This document shows positions 1 through 12,427 of a stretch of DNA of 64,000 nucleotides, in pieces (the stretch's first letter is position 1; the number at the start of each line of letters is the position of its first letter). The notes under the pieces are model-generated. The model worked only from the letters and a program-made list of their open reading frames with translations, did no database searches and was not told the origin of the DNA. The DNA is from Nyssa sinensis (Eukaryota > Streptophyta > Magnoliopsida > Cornales > Nyssaceae), in assembly GCA_008638375.1 (NCBI GenBank), contig CM018051.1, positions 9,039,387-9,103,386 on the forward strand, read 5' to 3'. Made by a program: the position numbers and the translations under genes.

Positions 1-2499
1 CAGATGTAATTGTCAGGAAACACTGTACTTACCATTACTGCCAACAGTGTACCTAATACTATGCCACTATTGCTGTTACTGCCACCATTGCACCACTTCC
101 ACTTCATCATTAATGCATGACCACCCCCAACATCGCCACCATGATTTCCCCACCACCCTTGCCACCCTCGACCACTACCCCCATCGTTGCAATATTGTCA
201 CCAATCTTACTCTTTAACCACCAGAACCAAGCCAACACGATTGCCAGTGTCACCACTTGATTGCTGCGACCAGCACCCTATAGCCCGTATTTTATTAGAA
301 GGATCCATTCCGGACTTAATAGGTTGGGTTTTAAAAGTTTCTGGAATGATGTGTACTACAGGAACAGGCCACTGAAAGTTTGATTACTGTCTATCGTAGG
401 GCATGCCTTCACAGGCATCTGTTAAATAGAATGGTTGTGTTTTGTGAATCATGAGGAAGGTTGCTTAGGTCTTCAGAGCAGTATGCAGGCGGAATGTTGA
501 TTGATTGGAACATTTTCTTTCAGAGTTTGATGGCTGGGAAATGTATTGGTTGGTAACTTGGTGGGCTTCCCAAGTCAATTGGGTGCAGTCATGGGTGGGG
601 TGAAAAAACTTGAGATGGATCACAAAGAAGGTTGACTGTTAATCTTGTCTATGCTTGTCCTTGTAATTTACACACACACACACATATATATGTATATATG
701 TGGATTGTGGACCAACACTCTAGTTAAGGAGATCTTAATAGATCATCTTGCTAGTAGGAATGGACCATTCTGGATGAATTTGGCCTTAAGGAAAGGTTTC
801 GTGAGCCATCCTACTAGTGGGAATAGACCATTGTGCTTCAAATATTTGGAGCATTCTTTGCCCTTTTAAATTTCTCTTTTAAATCAATTTATGAAGCATG
901 AACACTCTATTTTGGCTCACATGTCCCGGACACCGATACTTTCGGACATGCGTCGGAGACACAAAAAAAAGATGTCCAATTTTGTTTTTCTTCTAAATTT
1001 CGGACACATTCCGAACACAATATGGATACGTTTAGAACACATTTTCTATTTTCTTTATTTAATTTTTTTTTTTTTTTGAATTTTTTTTTTCCTTTTCTCC
1101 TCAATTCTTTTTTTGGTTGTGTGTGTGTATGTTTTATGTATAGTTAGTAAATTTGTTTTCGAACTTGAATCATAAAAGTTGATGATTAAATAAAGTTCTT
1201 AAATTTTTATTTAATAGCTTGTTATTTTGATATCTTAATAATATTTTTGTGATTAGTGTGTTTTTATGCCAATTTTAAGTGAAATAATTGTTGAGTTTTT
1301 ATTATATGATGATATAAAAAATATATATATATATATTCAACGTGTCCTCGACGTGTCCGTATCTTACTTTTTTGATAAATGACGTGTCTGCGTGTCCGTG
1401 TCGTGTCGTGTCATATCGTATCCATGTCTCGTGTCCGTATCTGTAGTTCTTAGGAATCAATAGCTAAGAACAAATTATTCTGCACCAAATTCCTTGGGTT
1501 TAATTGGTTTGTGCAGTGCTTGAATAGCATCTTGGAGAAGATTGAATGTGAGGATCTCTTGTCCTTGGCTGTATGCGAAGACCCTTGATGCTGTGGCCAT
1601 TGCTTGTTAGAAAGGCGTACCCTCTTGGAAGCCTAAAATTATGGATTCAGTCCATACACCAAATAAGAAACCTCTCTTGGTTTAGGAGGATGATGTGTCT
1701 GTGGTAGTTTTGGGTCCTTTGATTGTTTTAACATTGAATTATTTGTTGGACTTCATTCATTTGTAATTTATTACATTTAAAAGTTGGAAGAATGAGTAAC
1801 TATCGCGGGTAGTATGACGTTATTGTTGCAAGTTACTGTCATGTTATTATAGGATAGGATTGTTCTTCACCATACTGTTGTTAAGTTTGTGTTGAATTAC
1901 CACAGGAGGACCCACTTCATCTTAGGTCTTAACTTCCTATAGATAATTGGTGTCTGTTTTTCACTGGCTTTCCCCTTCATATTGCTGCAATCATTGCTTC
2001 TCAACTTTTCATTGCTCGTTTCCTTGAATTATTATTTTATCTAACATTTGGTTATAAATACCTTGCTATCTCCAATATTGCAAGCATGTGCTTCTGATTT
2101 CATCCTTTATTGCCCTGTCATTCCTTCATCTCAGCACACTCATTGTCATTTGTGCTACTTTCATTCTGGGAAGATTTTTCTTAATTGTGCCCATAATGCA
2201 TGGCTGGCTCTAGACATAGTATGTTAGAAATTCTCATTAATGTTGCAGAATATTATTTATTACAGAAAGCACAAATTTAGACTGGCTTCCATCAGTTTCC
2301 ATGCTTATATGAAGTTTGAAGACATTGGCCTTAACAAACTTAAGAAACGAACAATTTATAGGTAAAACTATTTGAAATTTGTGGTCTCATCTTAATGTTG
2401 GAAATTGGAATAAAATTAATTAGTAATTAATTACACAATATGTTAAGAGTCTTTTTCAATTGAAACAGGTGTTAATTCTTTATCCATCGTCTATGGCAG
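1..2499. other. Unassigned DNA, probably intronic or intergenic
   Basis: No exon could be supported here. The first 200 bases are CCA/CCACC-rich low-complexity sequence. A short CA/TA microsatellite lies at about 671-697. A dispersed repeat occupies about 905-1450. Since the next exons begin in mid-frame at 2500, earlier exons of that gene probably lie here or before the window, but none shows clear coding character. Confidence 0.5.
905..1450. repeat. Dispersed repeat rich in GTGTCCG/CGGACAC motifs, copy 1
   Basis: Both ends are packed with variants of GTGTCC and CGGACAC in opposite orientations: the left end near 920-960 and the right end near 1340-1440. The centre is AT-rich. A more diverged relative lies at about 18000-18475. 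The loose inverted arrangement suggests a non-autonomous DNA element, but no target duplication was recognised. Confidence 0.45.
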
Positions 2500-3030
2500 G
2501 TTGTGAGGATGGTCTATGGACGAGAAAACCCTGACCCAAATCAAGTTGAGAAGGCGAAGTCAATCCTTAGAGTACTTTCTACACGCACTTTTGAAGCTTT
2601 GCACATATTACCTTACTATTTGCACAAGTTGCTAACTGTATAATAATAGCTCAAATTTATATTGTCAAATTCTAATTAAAATCAGTGCTATGTGAATCTT
2701 TTCTATTGGAGTAGGATCATGAGAGAGCTATCCTTGAAGCTCTTGTGAAACTTGCTGATGTTTCAGATGGAGGTGAGTCAATTTATTTATAATACTTGTC
2801 TACTTCCTCTTTTACTTATTTATCCATGAAACTTGTATTGATAAAATATTTTCAATCTTGGAGATGATTCTGCCAATCCATTGCACCATCACTATCCCAA
2901 TGAAGAGTTCCTGAGAATTGGAGGAGAGATGGCAATGCATGACTTCTACGGTCAGCTTGATAACAATCTGAGGATTCCTTACATAGTTGAGCATGATGAC
3001 GAAGCGGCCCCTTCACAGGTCCAGATGTAG
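2500..3030 (+). CDS. Last three exons of an unrecognised plant protein
   Basis: Three exons join in one frame: 2500-2571, 2715-2772 and 2864-3030, each flanked by AG acceptors and GT donors. The second junction splits a codon after its first base and restores Asp. The joined piece encodes about 98 residues. It begins VVRMVYGRENPDPNQVEKAK, continues through an acidic stretch (LADVSDGDD), and ends after EHDDEAAPSQVQM at a TAG at 3028-3030. It is charged and hydrophilic, with no membrane segment or signal. I do not recognise the family. The start and upstream exons were not found. The acceptor at 2862-2863 is weak (short pyrimidine tract). Three phase-compatible exons with good codon flow make a real gene end likely. 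Confidence 0.6.
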
Positions 3031-4380
3031 ATATGACATGAACAACACATTACAGCGGCACAGGTTCTCAGCACGTCAACACCGGAATGGTCAGTATAGT
3101 TTCATCTCCCTTATTTTAGGCTTGTGACATTGATAGGATACTGGTTTTTGTAGGGTGGTGGCATTTAGGTACCGGTCCTTATGTTGAACTCAGAACAACT
3201 GATCCACTGACTTTGTTTCTCCTGTTTCTACTTTTTACTTTTTTGACATTTCGAACTGTAGTTGTGTATTGAGGGCAAAAGAGATGCATCCTTGCCCACA
3301 TCTGGTATGTGGTATGTCTTGTTTTTCCATGGGGTGTATTTACTCCCACTAATTTGCTATTTGATATGGCATTAAATTTGAACTTGGTGACTATTTGTCA
3401 CATAGACATCTCTACCTTAGGTTTGTAAAAGTGCAGAGTTTTTGTTATGTTTGTACTAATTTCAGTGACACAGTCACAGATTCAGAATGTAGAAGTGCAT
3501 TTACTTCAATTCAACAAGAGCAATGTAACTTTTTTTTTGGATCGGTAGAAGCAGTGTAACTTATAATGCATGCCTACAAATGATGGTGGGTTGGATTGTT
3601 ATTAGACAATTGAGAAGCAAAATTGAAGTTTTAGTTATCGCCTGTATATAAATCGCTCAAAACCTGAATTTTGGAATAACTTGAATGGCTTGTGAGGTGG
3701 TGAAAAATGGTTTCAGTTCAAGGCAGTTCTCAGTTCTATATGAGGTGGTCTGATTTTGACCCATGACTCTCAAATCAATCATTGGAGAACCCCACAAAGG
3801 TGAGTGCCACTGTGCCAGTATCCCCTCTTACCACAAATTTGTAATGTATATTCTTCACAAATTTGTTGTGCCTTTTCATTGCAGAGAACAATATATGATT
3901 GGAAGCTGTTCAAGGTTCTTTTGTGTGTGTGTGTGGGTGAGATAAGTGAAAACTGTTCAAGTTTTGGTTGTAGGAAGTAGATCTGTATTTTATGATTCTA
4001 ACCTGATATAGTGATTGAAATCAGTTACATTTGAGTGATGGCAAGCAGATCTATTTGGTTCATATACATTTGAGTAATAGCAATCCCCTTCCACGATGCC
4101 TATTTCTTCTGTCTCTCGTCAAACCGATGAGTTGGGCTGTCATGAACTGGAACATTGTGAAGCTGGGCATCTGTTAATGACACCTCTGGGTTTTGTTGTA
4201 TGGAGATGTTTTCCATTTTTAAAGATTTTTTTTTAATCCAAGAGAAAAAAAGGGTTTCAAAACTCCTCGGGGTTGGGAGTTGAGGTGGTTTTTTTTTCTT
4301 TTTTATTCAGGTAGGAATCTTTTTAGTCGGACTACCTTCTTCTGTCTTCGTATTTCAAACCCACTTTTATGCCCGGTTTG

Positions 4381-4882
4381 TGGGGGGTGCAGCTTTGGTG
4401 GGCTAACCTAAACTCAAGTTCTGAACTTTTTAGGATTTGAGCTGACATTTTTGATACTTGGAATGGGCTTGGGTTGCAAAAGTCAAGCCTGCTTTAATTT
4501 CGGGTTGGGCTTTGTCTAAGACTTAGAAAATCCTAGTCCGAACAATATATATTAATTAGGAAATGCAAGTTAATAATAAATGTCAATTAAACATTTTTTG
4601 TTAATATTTTGATTTAAATAAATATTAACTCACAAATAAGTGAGCCAAAAGTAGAGAGAACAAATCATTTCGGAGTGCAGGTGTTCATCTTTGAGGTTTC
4701 GACACTATTAGTTGATTTTTGTCGGACTTTGGGTTGAACTTGATATCTTAAATTTTACTTCAGGTTCAAATTAGATTATTCGGGTTTAGGGTCGAGCTCG
4801 GGCTGGGTGTCTCACAATTTTGGCTGAGCAAAAATTTGGATGCATCTCAACTCGAGTCTGATTCCTTTGCGTTGCACCCCTA
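4381..4882. mobile_element. Degenerate hAT-like MITE (GGGGTGCA termini)
   Basis: The left end reads GGGGGTGCAGC and the right end GCACCCCTA, an imperfect terminal inverted repeat. The body has GGGTT/CTCGAG-type motifs in opposite orientations. Candidate 8-bp target duplications (CCGGTTTG and ACTGTTTC) match at only five positions, so the call is tentative. A similar sequence ends near 30249 with GCACCCCTAG. Confidence 0.35.
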
Positions 4883-6093
4883 ACTGTTTCGCTGTTGAGA
4901 ATGAGAAGCGGTAGGTGAAAGAAACCCAGCAACAACAATTGCAACTGCTGTCAACTTGTAATTATATGAATTTATATGATAAAGTTGATATAATTAATGA
5001 TTTTTTTCCCCACTTTTCTCAATGGTGTTGTCAATTGTCATGCTTTAAATAGGTCTCATCATTAACGCTCTGGACATTTGATGCCTCTTGGCTCTCCTGG
5101 CGCTGCCAGGAAGCTTCCTCAATTGTTCTTACTCAAGTACATATACTGATATACATATTGCAACGGTTTGAAGAAGAACTAATGAGTGGAGTGGAGGTTG
5201 CCATCTGAGATTCAAAGTACAGTAATAAAATGGTTCATCTGATGTGGCATGATTTAATTGGTCAATTTTTTTTTTATGAGCTTTGTTCCATTCTAATAGT
5301 GTGTTGAATTATGTCACATTAAATGAGCAAGATTACTTAGATCATTAAATATTATTTTTCAAATTATCTGAAAATACACAGTAAATAATATTTTTCTCAT
5401 GTTTGTCTTCTCCCCCTCTCCCATATGTGTGTGCGCGCTCTGGGAGCAATTTGAATTGAATGCCAGCGAAAACAGAGATAATGTACAACTAAGGACTTGT
5501 GGAACTTACCCACATATTTTTGAATCAAATTTTCTAAATTTTCTAAATTTTTAATTTATTTTTTAAATTCACATTTCAAGTAATAGGTGCTTCTTAAAGA
5601 AATATCTCTTAGAGAAAAATTTAGGCATAAATATTTCTTTTTTAAGAGACACCTGAAGACTTTTTTTATTATCTAAAAACACAGATTTCTTGTACAAAAA
5701 TGAATTATTATTATTTTCTTAAATTTTGATTTAGAAGTCATTTCAAAAGAGGTGCATCTTGAATATAGGTATTTTTTTAAAAGATGTATATTTTTCAAAT
5801 AACATGAGTTTGATAATTGTTCATGGATTGTATCTATTTTGGGTCTAGTGATGGATCATTTGTTGGAGGCCAAAAAATATTGTAGTGGGAGCCAAAGTGA
5901 CAGTTAGGATAGAATTTGGTGACTGACTCTCCTCCTACGGCCATTCTTGGAGTTGCTCTAATAGGATCAAAATAACGTTTGAAATCCAAGCTGCATTAAT
6001 AAAAAAACTCAACAGCCAAGGTTGCTTCTGATCACACTTGAAATAATCTACCTTAAAAAATGTATGTTAATCTGTCTTTAGAATTGATGTTAC

Positions 6094-6100
<7 letters not shown>

Positions 6101-6138
<38 letters not shown>
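6101..6138. repeat. (TC)19 microsatellite
   Basis: A perfect TC dinucleotide run about 200 bases upstream of the exchanger start codon. CT runs in this position are common in plant core promoters and 5' UTRs. Confidence 0.95.
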
Positions 6139-6140
<2 letters not shown>

Positions 6141-6341
6141 CAGACCTCACAGAAGTGAACTGAGTTTGTCCTTTTTTAAGTTGTCTTCGTCTCACTGTTT
6201 AATGTGCTTTCCTTCATAAATTAAATTAGTTGACCAAAAGCCAACAGTATTATCATTTCCCAACAGAAATACTCAAAAAGCATGGAGTAAAATTTCCACC
6301 ATCCACAACATCTCCCCCTTCCTCTCTACCATCTTCTCTGG

Positions 6342-8096
6342 ATGGATAGTTTAACCTTCACCTCCCAGCCCAAGAAACTCACTCTCTTCCTCAACACAGC
6401 ATTCCTCTTCCTTCTCTCATTCTATATCACCACCAATGCTCTTAACCAGTCCAACACTTCCACCACCATCTTCACCCAATCTTGGGCTCACCAAGAGGCA
6501 ACCAAAGAGGGCTGCACTGGCCTTCATAATTACACTGATTATGTATCTAAATGCGCATATATAACATCACAGAGAGCTTGCCAGCCAAAAGGGTACATAA
6601 ACTACCTTGCAATCTTTTACTGCAGCTGTGGCCAATTACCTGAATTGGGTTATGCTGTGCTTCTCTTATGGCTTGTTTTGCTATTCTATCTATTGGGTAA
6701 CACAGCCTCAGAATACTTTTGTCCTTCTGTTGATAGCTTGTCCAAAGCCTTGAAGCTCCCTCCAACCATCGCCGGAACCACCCTCCTTCCGCTAGGCAAT
6801 GGCGCCACCGATGTGTTTTCCAGTATTGTCTCTTTTACTCGATCAGGAGATGGTGATGTCGGCCTCAACAGCGTCTTGGGAGGGGCTTTTTTTGTGTCGA
6901 GCATCGTTGTGGGAGTTATAAGTATATTAATCACTTCTCATCAGATTTCAGTTGATAAAGCTAGCTTCATTAGAGATGTCATCTTCTTACTTTTCTCTCT
7001 TTCTTCTCTTTTCTTGATCATTTTTGTTGGAAGAATCAGCTTGTGGGCTGCTATTTGTTTCGCTTCGATTTACTTGGTTTACATATGTTTGGTTTCTGTC
7101 ATGCATTTCTTCAACAGAAAGAAAGAGAAGATAGTGAACATATGGGCACTTTCTCCACCTTCAGGGAGCTTCTTCAATGAATTCGGCGACATGGGTACAC
7201 CATTACTGGGTTGTGTTGACGAAGAAAAACCCAATTTTGTGGAGACAGGTGATTATGAAGCTTCTGATCTGAAGAAGAGAAGAATTTGTGCTTATCTGGG
7301 TTGGTTTCTGTGTGTTTTGGAGTCACCCCTTTACTTGCCAAGAAGGCTAACCATACCTGTTGTCAGTGAGGAAAGATGGTCTAAGCCATTTGCAGTTATT
7401 TCAGTTACTTTGGCTCCAATTCTGTTAGCAGCCCTTTGGAACACCCAAAAAGAAAACATGGGTTCCAAAACCAGCTTGGTGATTTACGTTACTGCAGGGA
7501 TGGTTGGGATTGTTTTGGGGATTTTTGCAACTGTGGCCACTAAAAAATCTAGCCCACCAAAAAAGTACCTCTTCCCTTGGATTGCAGGTGGGTTTTTGAT
7601 GAGTATCACTTGGACATATATCACTGCTGAGGAATTGGTCTCTTTGTTGGTTTCACTTGGGAATATATTTGGGACAAACACTTCAATTCTAGGACTCACT
7701 GTCCTAGCATGGGGTAACTCAATTGGAGACTTCATAGCCAATGTTGCTATGGCAGTGAATGGTGGTCCAGATGGAACCCAAGTGGCGATATCGGGCTGTT
7801 ACGCCGGGCCCCTGTTCAACACACTAGTGGGTATAGGATTGTCACTTGTTTTTGCAGCATGGTCTGAATATCCATCTTGTTATGTGCTTCCTACAGATCC
7901 TTATCTCTATGAGACTATAGGGTTCTTGATGGGTGGCTTGCTCTGGGCCCTCGTGATTTTGCCCAAGAAAAACATGCGGCTCGATCGGTTTCTGGGTCTT
8001 GGGCTGTTGACCATATACTTCTGCTTTCTGTTTTTGAGGCTTGCTAGGGTTCTTGGGCTATTGAATTTTCATGGCTCCTACTTTGTCATACCTTAA
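6342..8096 (+). CDS. Cation/calcium exchanger, CCX type (Na+/Ca2+ exchanger superfamily)
   Basis: An intronless 584-residue multi-pass membrane protein. The family exchanges Ca2+ (and in some members K+, Na+ or Mn2+) against other cations across cell membranes. An N-terminal hydrophobic segment (about 13-33) precedes a Cys- and Asn-rich loop (about 35-95), as in plant CCX proteins. The two alpha-repeats that form the ion site are visible: GNGATD at 152-157 and WGNSIGD at 457-463, each within a helix-rich block, separated by a hydrophilic loop of about 250-310. The first repeat has Thr where Pro is more usual in NCX relatives. Length and lack of introns fit Arabidopsis CCX1/CCX2. The ATG is the first in the frame and is followed by the hydrophobic leader. 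The next gene cluster suggests it is the positional counterpart of At5g17850/At5g17860 (from memory). Substrate specificity cannot be read from sequence. Confidence 0.95.
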   Translation: MDSLTFTSQPKKLTLFLNTAFLFLLSFYITTNALNQSNTSTTIFTQSWAHQEATKEGCTGLHNYTDYVSKCAYITSQRACQPKGYINYLAIFYCSCGQLPELGYAVLLLWLVLLFYLLGNTASEYFCPSVDSLSKALKLPPTIAGTTLLPLGNGATDVFSSIVSFTRSGDGDVGLNSVLGGAFFVSSIVVGVISILITSHQISVDKASFIRDVIFLLFSLSSLFLIIFVGRISLWAAICFASIYLVYICLVSVMHFFNRKKEKIVNIWALSPPSGSFFNEFGDMGTPLLGCVDEEKPNFVETGDYEASDLKKRRICAYLGWFLCVLESPLYLPRRLTIPVVSEERWSKPFAVISVTLAPILLAALWNTQKENMGSKTSLVIYVTAGMVGIVLGIFATVATKKSSPPKKYLFPWIAGGFLMSITWTYITAEELVSLLVSLGNIFGTNTSILGLTVLAWGNSIGDFIANVAMAVNGGPDGTQVAISGCYAGPLFNTLVGIGLSLVFAAWSEYPSCYVLPTDPYLYETIGFLMGGLLWALVILPKKNMRLDRFLGLGLLTIYFCFLFLRLARVLGLLNFHGSYFVIP

Positions 8097-11000
8097 AGGG
8101 GTCTTTTGTCCCAGGAAGGGGGAGGGGGGAACTAAAGAGGTGGGCCTCTTTTAATTGTAGAATTTTGTAATGTTATGAGACTTAAGTAACACTACGGTCT
8201 CTTTTTATTGTAGAACTTTGTTTTGTTATGAGACTTTATGACACTACTTTTGCTTATATATATATATATGTATAAACACTCATACAGACACACACACACA
8301 CTACTTGTTTAGTCGTAGTACTAGATTGAGGACGTCTAATGTTTTGTTGAAATGTTTTTTGAAACTTTCTTCCCTTTTGTTTGTTCTGTAATTTGCAAAA
8401 GCTGAATTCTTTCACAATTCAAAATGGCTATTCTTGCCTGTATAGCTAATCTAACCTTATTATCTGGTCGCCCCCCCTCTAACAATCTACGAATTGCATT
8501 ATATCAGAACAATCAATGTCACTCCGGCGTTGTGTACAATTTGAGTATCCTAGATTTCACAATCACAGTTCTTTAGCTGCCTACTTGAACTCTATTATCT
8601 TTTTCTGGCTTTTGTAAGTTTCAAAATATCTATCTCTCTCTCTCTCTCACACACACACACACTCAACTCAATTCAACAATGTTGTATCTAAATTATTTAG
8701 GTTCAGCTGTATGAATCTTGTACCGTCATTACTCGATTAATCTTAGATTCAAGTATATAAGAAATTTGACAATATTTTAATTAGCAGTGTAACCCTCCCT
8801 TTTTATTCCGGTTTGGGATTAGCTAGGTAATAATATGACTAGTGTTATAAAAATTCGTAAGAGTGATGAGTTTTATTTTAACAGTTAAAATAAATCAACT
8901 ATTAGAAACTATTTTTTGTAAAACAGAAACTGACTTCTGTAAAATACAAAAACACTGATATGCCAATTACGGTGAACAAAAATTGATTACTGTTCAAAAC
9001 CAATTTCAGAATTTGAGAATTGAAACTTAAAAGAAAACAAAAGCAGAATTCCAAATTAGAAACCATGAACTGAAGTAGATGAAACTTACATATTTTTGCA
9101 ACAGTAAAGTTAGAACAGATTAAGTCTAACGTTTTACGCTATCTCCTTAAGATAGATTACACTCTTGTAGTAGTGCTTATGAGTTGTGTCAACGTCTGCC
9201 TCTTATAATAAAGTGATTTTCGTACAAAGATGAAGCACAGCTGTCTCAATGTACAACGAACCAGACTACGTTTTTGAACTCTCTCAGACAGAATGATTTA
9301 TGGATGTATAAAATGTAATGATGTAATTGATAAATGTCTTGAGTGCATTGGTGTTTATATATAACATTCGTGTCTGTTCGATACAGCCATGAAGTTAACA
9401 GATGTTCCTGTTCATTGCTAATAGTTGCAATTTTTGAAGAACATGCACAACTCTTTAGAGAAAAATGACTGTTAATTCAAATCACGATTTCAAATACAGC
9501 AGCATTTTGAATCTAATTAATTTGGCAACAATATGACAGCGTTTTAGATTCGAAAATTTAAATAAATTTTTTCAAAAAAAAAAGTATATACACAGCAGAT
9601 TAATGTTTAAACTAAACATGTATTAGGTTATCGCCATCTATAAAATTTTGGGTCTTCCTAAAGACCCAAATCCTCCTTCAACGTAATTGCATACATACTC
9701 AATTAAAACTTTATACCCATTTTATATGAGACATAAGTTTCATACTTTATTACACTACTTAAATAAGAACAGGATTCACAAAAGAATATGACTTGAGCCA
9801 AACACATCCTGCCAAATTGGCCTAAATAATGTGGTCCATTTTCTTGGAGGTGGACTTTTTTGCTAGATACTGATGTTTTAAGACAATTGTGAATTCATTT
9901 AGACAAAACAAAAAACCGTGCAGCAAAGAACTATCCATTGTAATTGTCAAGATATGTGACAATATAATCGGTTGTTCTGTCAAACATCATAATGATTTCG
10001 GTTTTATAATTTTTATGAGAAAATGCTATAATAATAGTTCTTTTTCATCCTATTATCTCACTCCAAAATAATAAAAAAAGAGAGTTAAATTTACTATGGT
10101 AAAGGCAAGTAAACTTTGTTATCTTATATCTTGAAGTAACAAGTAGGGTGAAAAAAATTAGAGTTGAAGTCTCTTGCATGCTTGTTTTCTCAATTAACCT
10201 AACAAAAAATTTTATTTTAATTATTTAAAATCGATTATATGAATCATGTTTTGTTCTTTTTTTTTTAAATTCATGTTCATAAAGATTCTGATTGGATTTT
10301 ACGTTGATTGTCAGATATTTAACGTGATTCTCCTCATTTATCTAATTTTAGGACTAATTGTGTTATACGACACTAAATACAATAAGAACGAAATTTATTA
10401 CATGCTTGTCTTGTATACTAAAAATTAGAGTATTTTTTAGTGTAAATATGGTTATATAGCACAAAGTTCTTTTATTATTTTATTTTAGTATAATAATTTA
10501 AGTATTTATAATTTTTAAGGAAAAATACTATAATAATACTTCTTTTTCATCCTATCTCTCACTCCAAAATAAAAAAAGAGTTAATCTCATTTTAATAAAC
10601 ACAATTAAACTCTATTACCTTGTATCTTCAAGTAGAAAAGTAACATAAAACTTCTTAACTCAATTCAATTCAACAAAATATTTATCTCAATTATTTGTAA
10701 TTGGCAACATAAATTATATTTTGCTATTTCTCTCTTTGGATTCGTGTTCATTAGAGTTTTAATAGAATTTTACACTGCAGAGTCAAAAAAAAATATTATG
10801 GGGTATAGATTTTTTTTCTTCTTAAATTCGAAGAAAATCTTTCACAAAATATGATTCAATTTTTGGAGAGTTTATAGTTAGATTTGGGTAAAATTGACTT
10901 TTACTTAGTTCTACCATTGGCCAATTATTTAATGCAATCCTTTTTCTTTATCGATCTCGGTTTATTAACCGTGTAATAATATTATGTGCTTGTTTTGTAC

Positions 11001-12427
11001 ACTAAAAACGAAAGTTTTTAATACTATTTTGTCAATAATAAATAAGAAAAATTAATTAAATAGATGATTACTTTATGTCGTCACTTGATGTAATATGGCT
11101 GTCATTACAAATTCTAAAACTTTCAAAAATAAATAGTTGAATCATATCGAACGATCACATAAAGCAACAATCCCACTAAATAATTACTCGATGAATACAA
11201 CATTTTACCTATATTCAATTAACTTGATATTTCTCATACATGTATGACAACTACTATAAAAAATATCCAATTTGACAATCAGCGTTGCAATGACTCCCAT
11301 AAGAAGTTACTAATCGGTTTACTAATTATCATTCTTGAAATTTGCATGTGCCTTTATTCTAACTTAAAGGTATGATTTAATTAACAATTTTAAATATTTA
11401 AATAATGGTTAGAAAAGTATATATAATTAAAATTAAATTTTCATATTTGAATTAAAATCATTGCAAAATTATTTTTGGTTGTTTTCAATTAGTATTTTTA
11501 TTTTACTAATTTAAAAAAAAAATTAAAATATGTCAAAAAAATTTATTTATATTTTCAAAAATTTATTTATAATCAACAATATTTTCTTATTTTTAGAAAA
11601 TATATATATTTTTTATAAAATCTATTTCAATGTATTGCGTGGGTCTACTATCAGTATACACTAATTGATTTTACTGCAGATTAATGGAGCACCAAAGTCA
11701 TAATCTGATTTTATGAATTTTAAAATAAAAAAAAATCTCTGAATTCTTTTAATTAGATGTGCGTCATGTAAACGAAAGCACAACGTGAGATTTAGAAATG
11801 GAAGGGAGACAATTCCAAAATATGTTGACAAAGCACAAATGATGCTAAATCAATAATTAGGTATTTATAATTTTCCTTTTATTAATTTATAATTATTATT
11901 TATTTTTTGATGCGTGATATATGATTGATTTTTTAATTTATTTTTTATAATATAAGAAAATATATTTGAAATAAAAATATTTTAAGAAGAGTGATGCTAC
12001 TAAAAGTTCAATTTTTTTAAAATTAAAATGATTATAATAAATAAATAATATATATATATATATATATATTTAAAAAATTAACGAATATAAAATTGTTTGC
12101 AAGCTGTTATAAACATAATAGAAATTTAATGACGAGATTAACGTTAAATTCATGATAAATTAGGTATTCACTGGAGCACTTTCCCTTGAAACGACGGCGG
12201 TTTTAGAAATTTCTCCACGTTCTCATCTTCGTACTCCTGTTGGCCGTTGGGTATCGTTAACAACGAGGTATGCAGCTTTGCACATCAGTCGATTCATCCA
12301 AAGCTTTAAAACGCTTTCAAGTGCTTTCTTTGTTAGTTTGTTTGCAGAAACTTTCAATTTTCTATCCTTTTGGTTGTGAAATTGAATTGTCTGCTATCTG
12401 AAAAACCCAAAAAGCTCTTCGTATAAA
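8097..12427. other. 3' UTR and AT-rich intergenic DNA
   Basis: No gene was seen. It holds short TA/CA runs at about 8257-8302, a TC/CA tract at about 8633-8660, an internal duplicated repeat at about 10010-11015, and a TA run at about 12048-12070. The last 250 bases (from about 12180) become less AT-rich and are probably the promoter and 5' UTR of the next gene. Confidence 0.6.
10010..11015 (+). repeat. Two diverged copies of a 400-500 bp repeat in tandem
   Basis: The first copy spans about 10010-10430 and the second about 10510-11015. Shared landmarks in the same order are CTATAATAATA, TTCTTTTTCATCCTAT, CTCACTCCAAAATAA, a CTCAATT...CAACAAAA block, CAATTATTT, TTCATGTTCAT-like text and GTGTTATA/TGTACACTAAAAA at the end. 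The CTCAATT-CAACAAAA-AATTATTT block alone recurs near 8662-8735 and 16040-16125, so it belongs to a dispersed repeat family. Confidence 0.55.

Larger units (their letters stand above)
3031..6341. other. 3' UTR and intergenic DNA before the exchanger gene
   Basis: No further coding exon is supported. The first few hundred bases are probably the 3' UTR of the preceding gene. A degenerate hAT-like MITE lies at about 4381-4882 and a TC microsatellite at 6101-6138. The final 200 bases before 6342 are the likely promoter and 5' UTR of the exchanger gene, with a TTGACC element near 6230. Confidence 0.55.

Noticed and set aside
1501..1570. Possible upstream exon (CLNSILEKIECEDLLSLA) after a TGCAG acceptor
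   Set aside because: No convincing donor, and phase continuity with the exon at 2500 could not be shown.
6547..7741. Minus-strand open frames opposite the exchanger gene
   Set aside because: They are shadows of a clearly coding frame on the plus strand, with no family resemblance.
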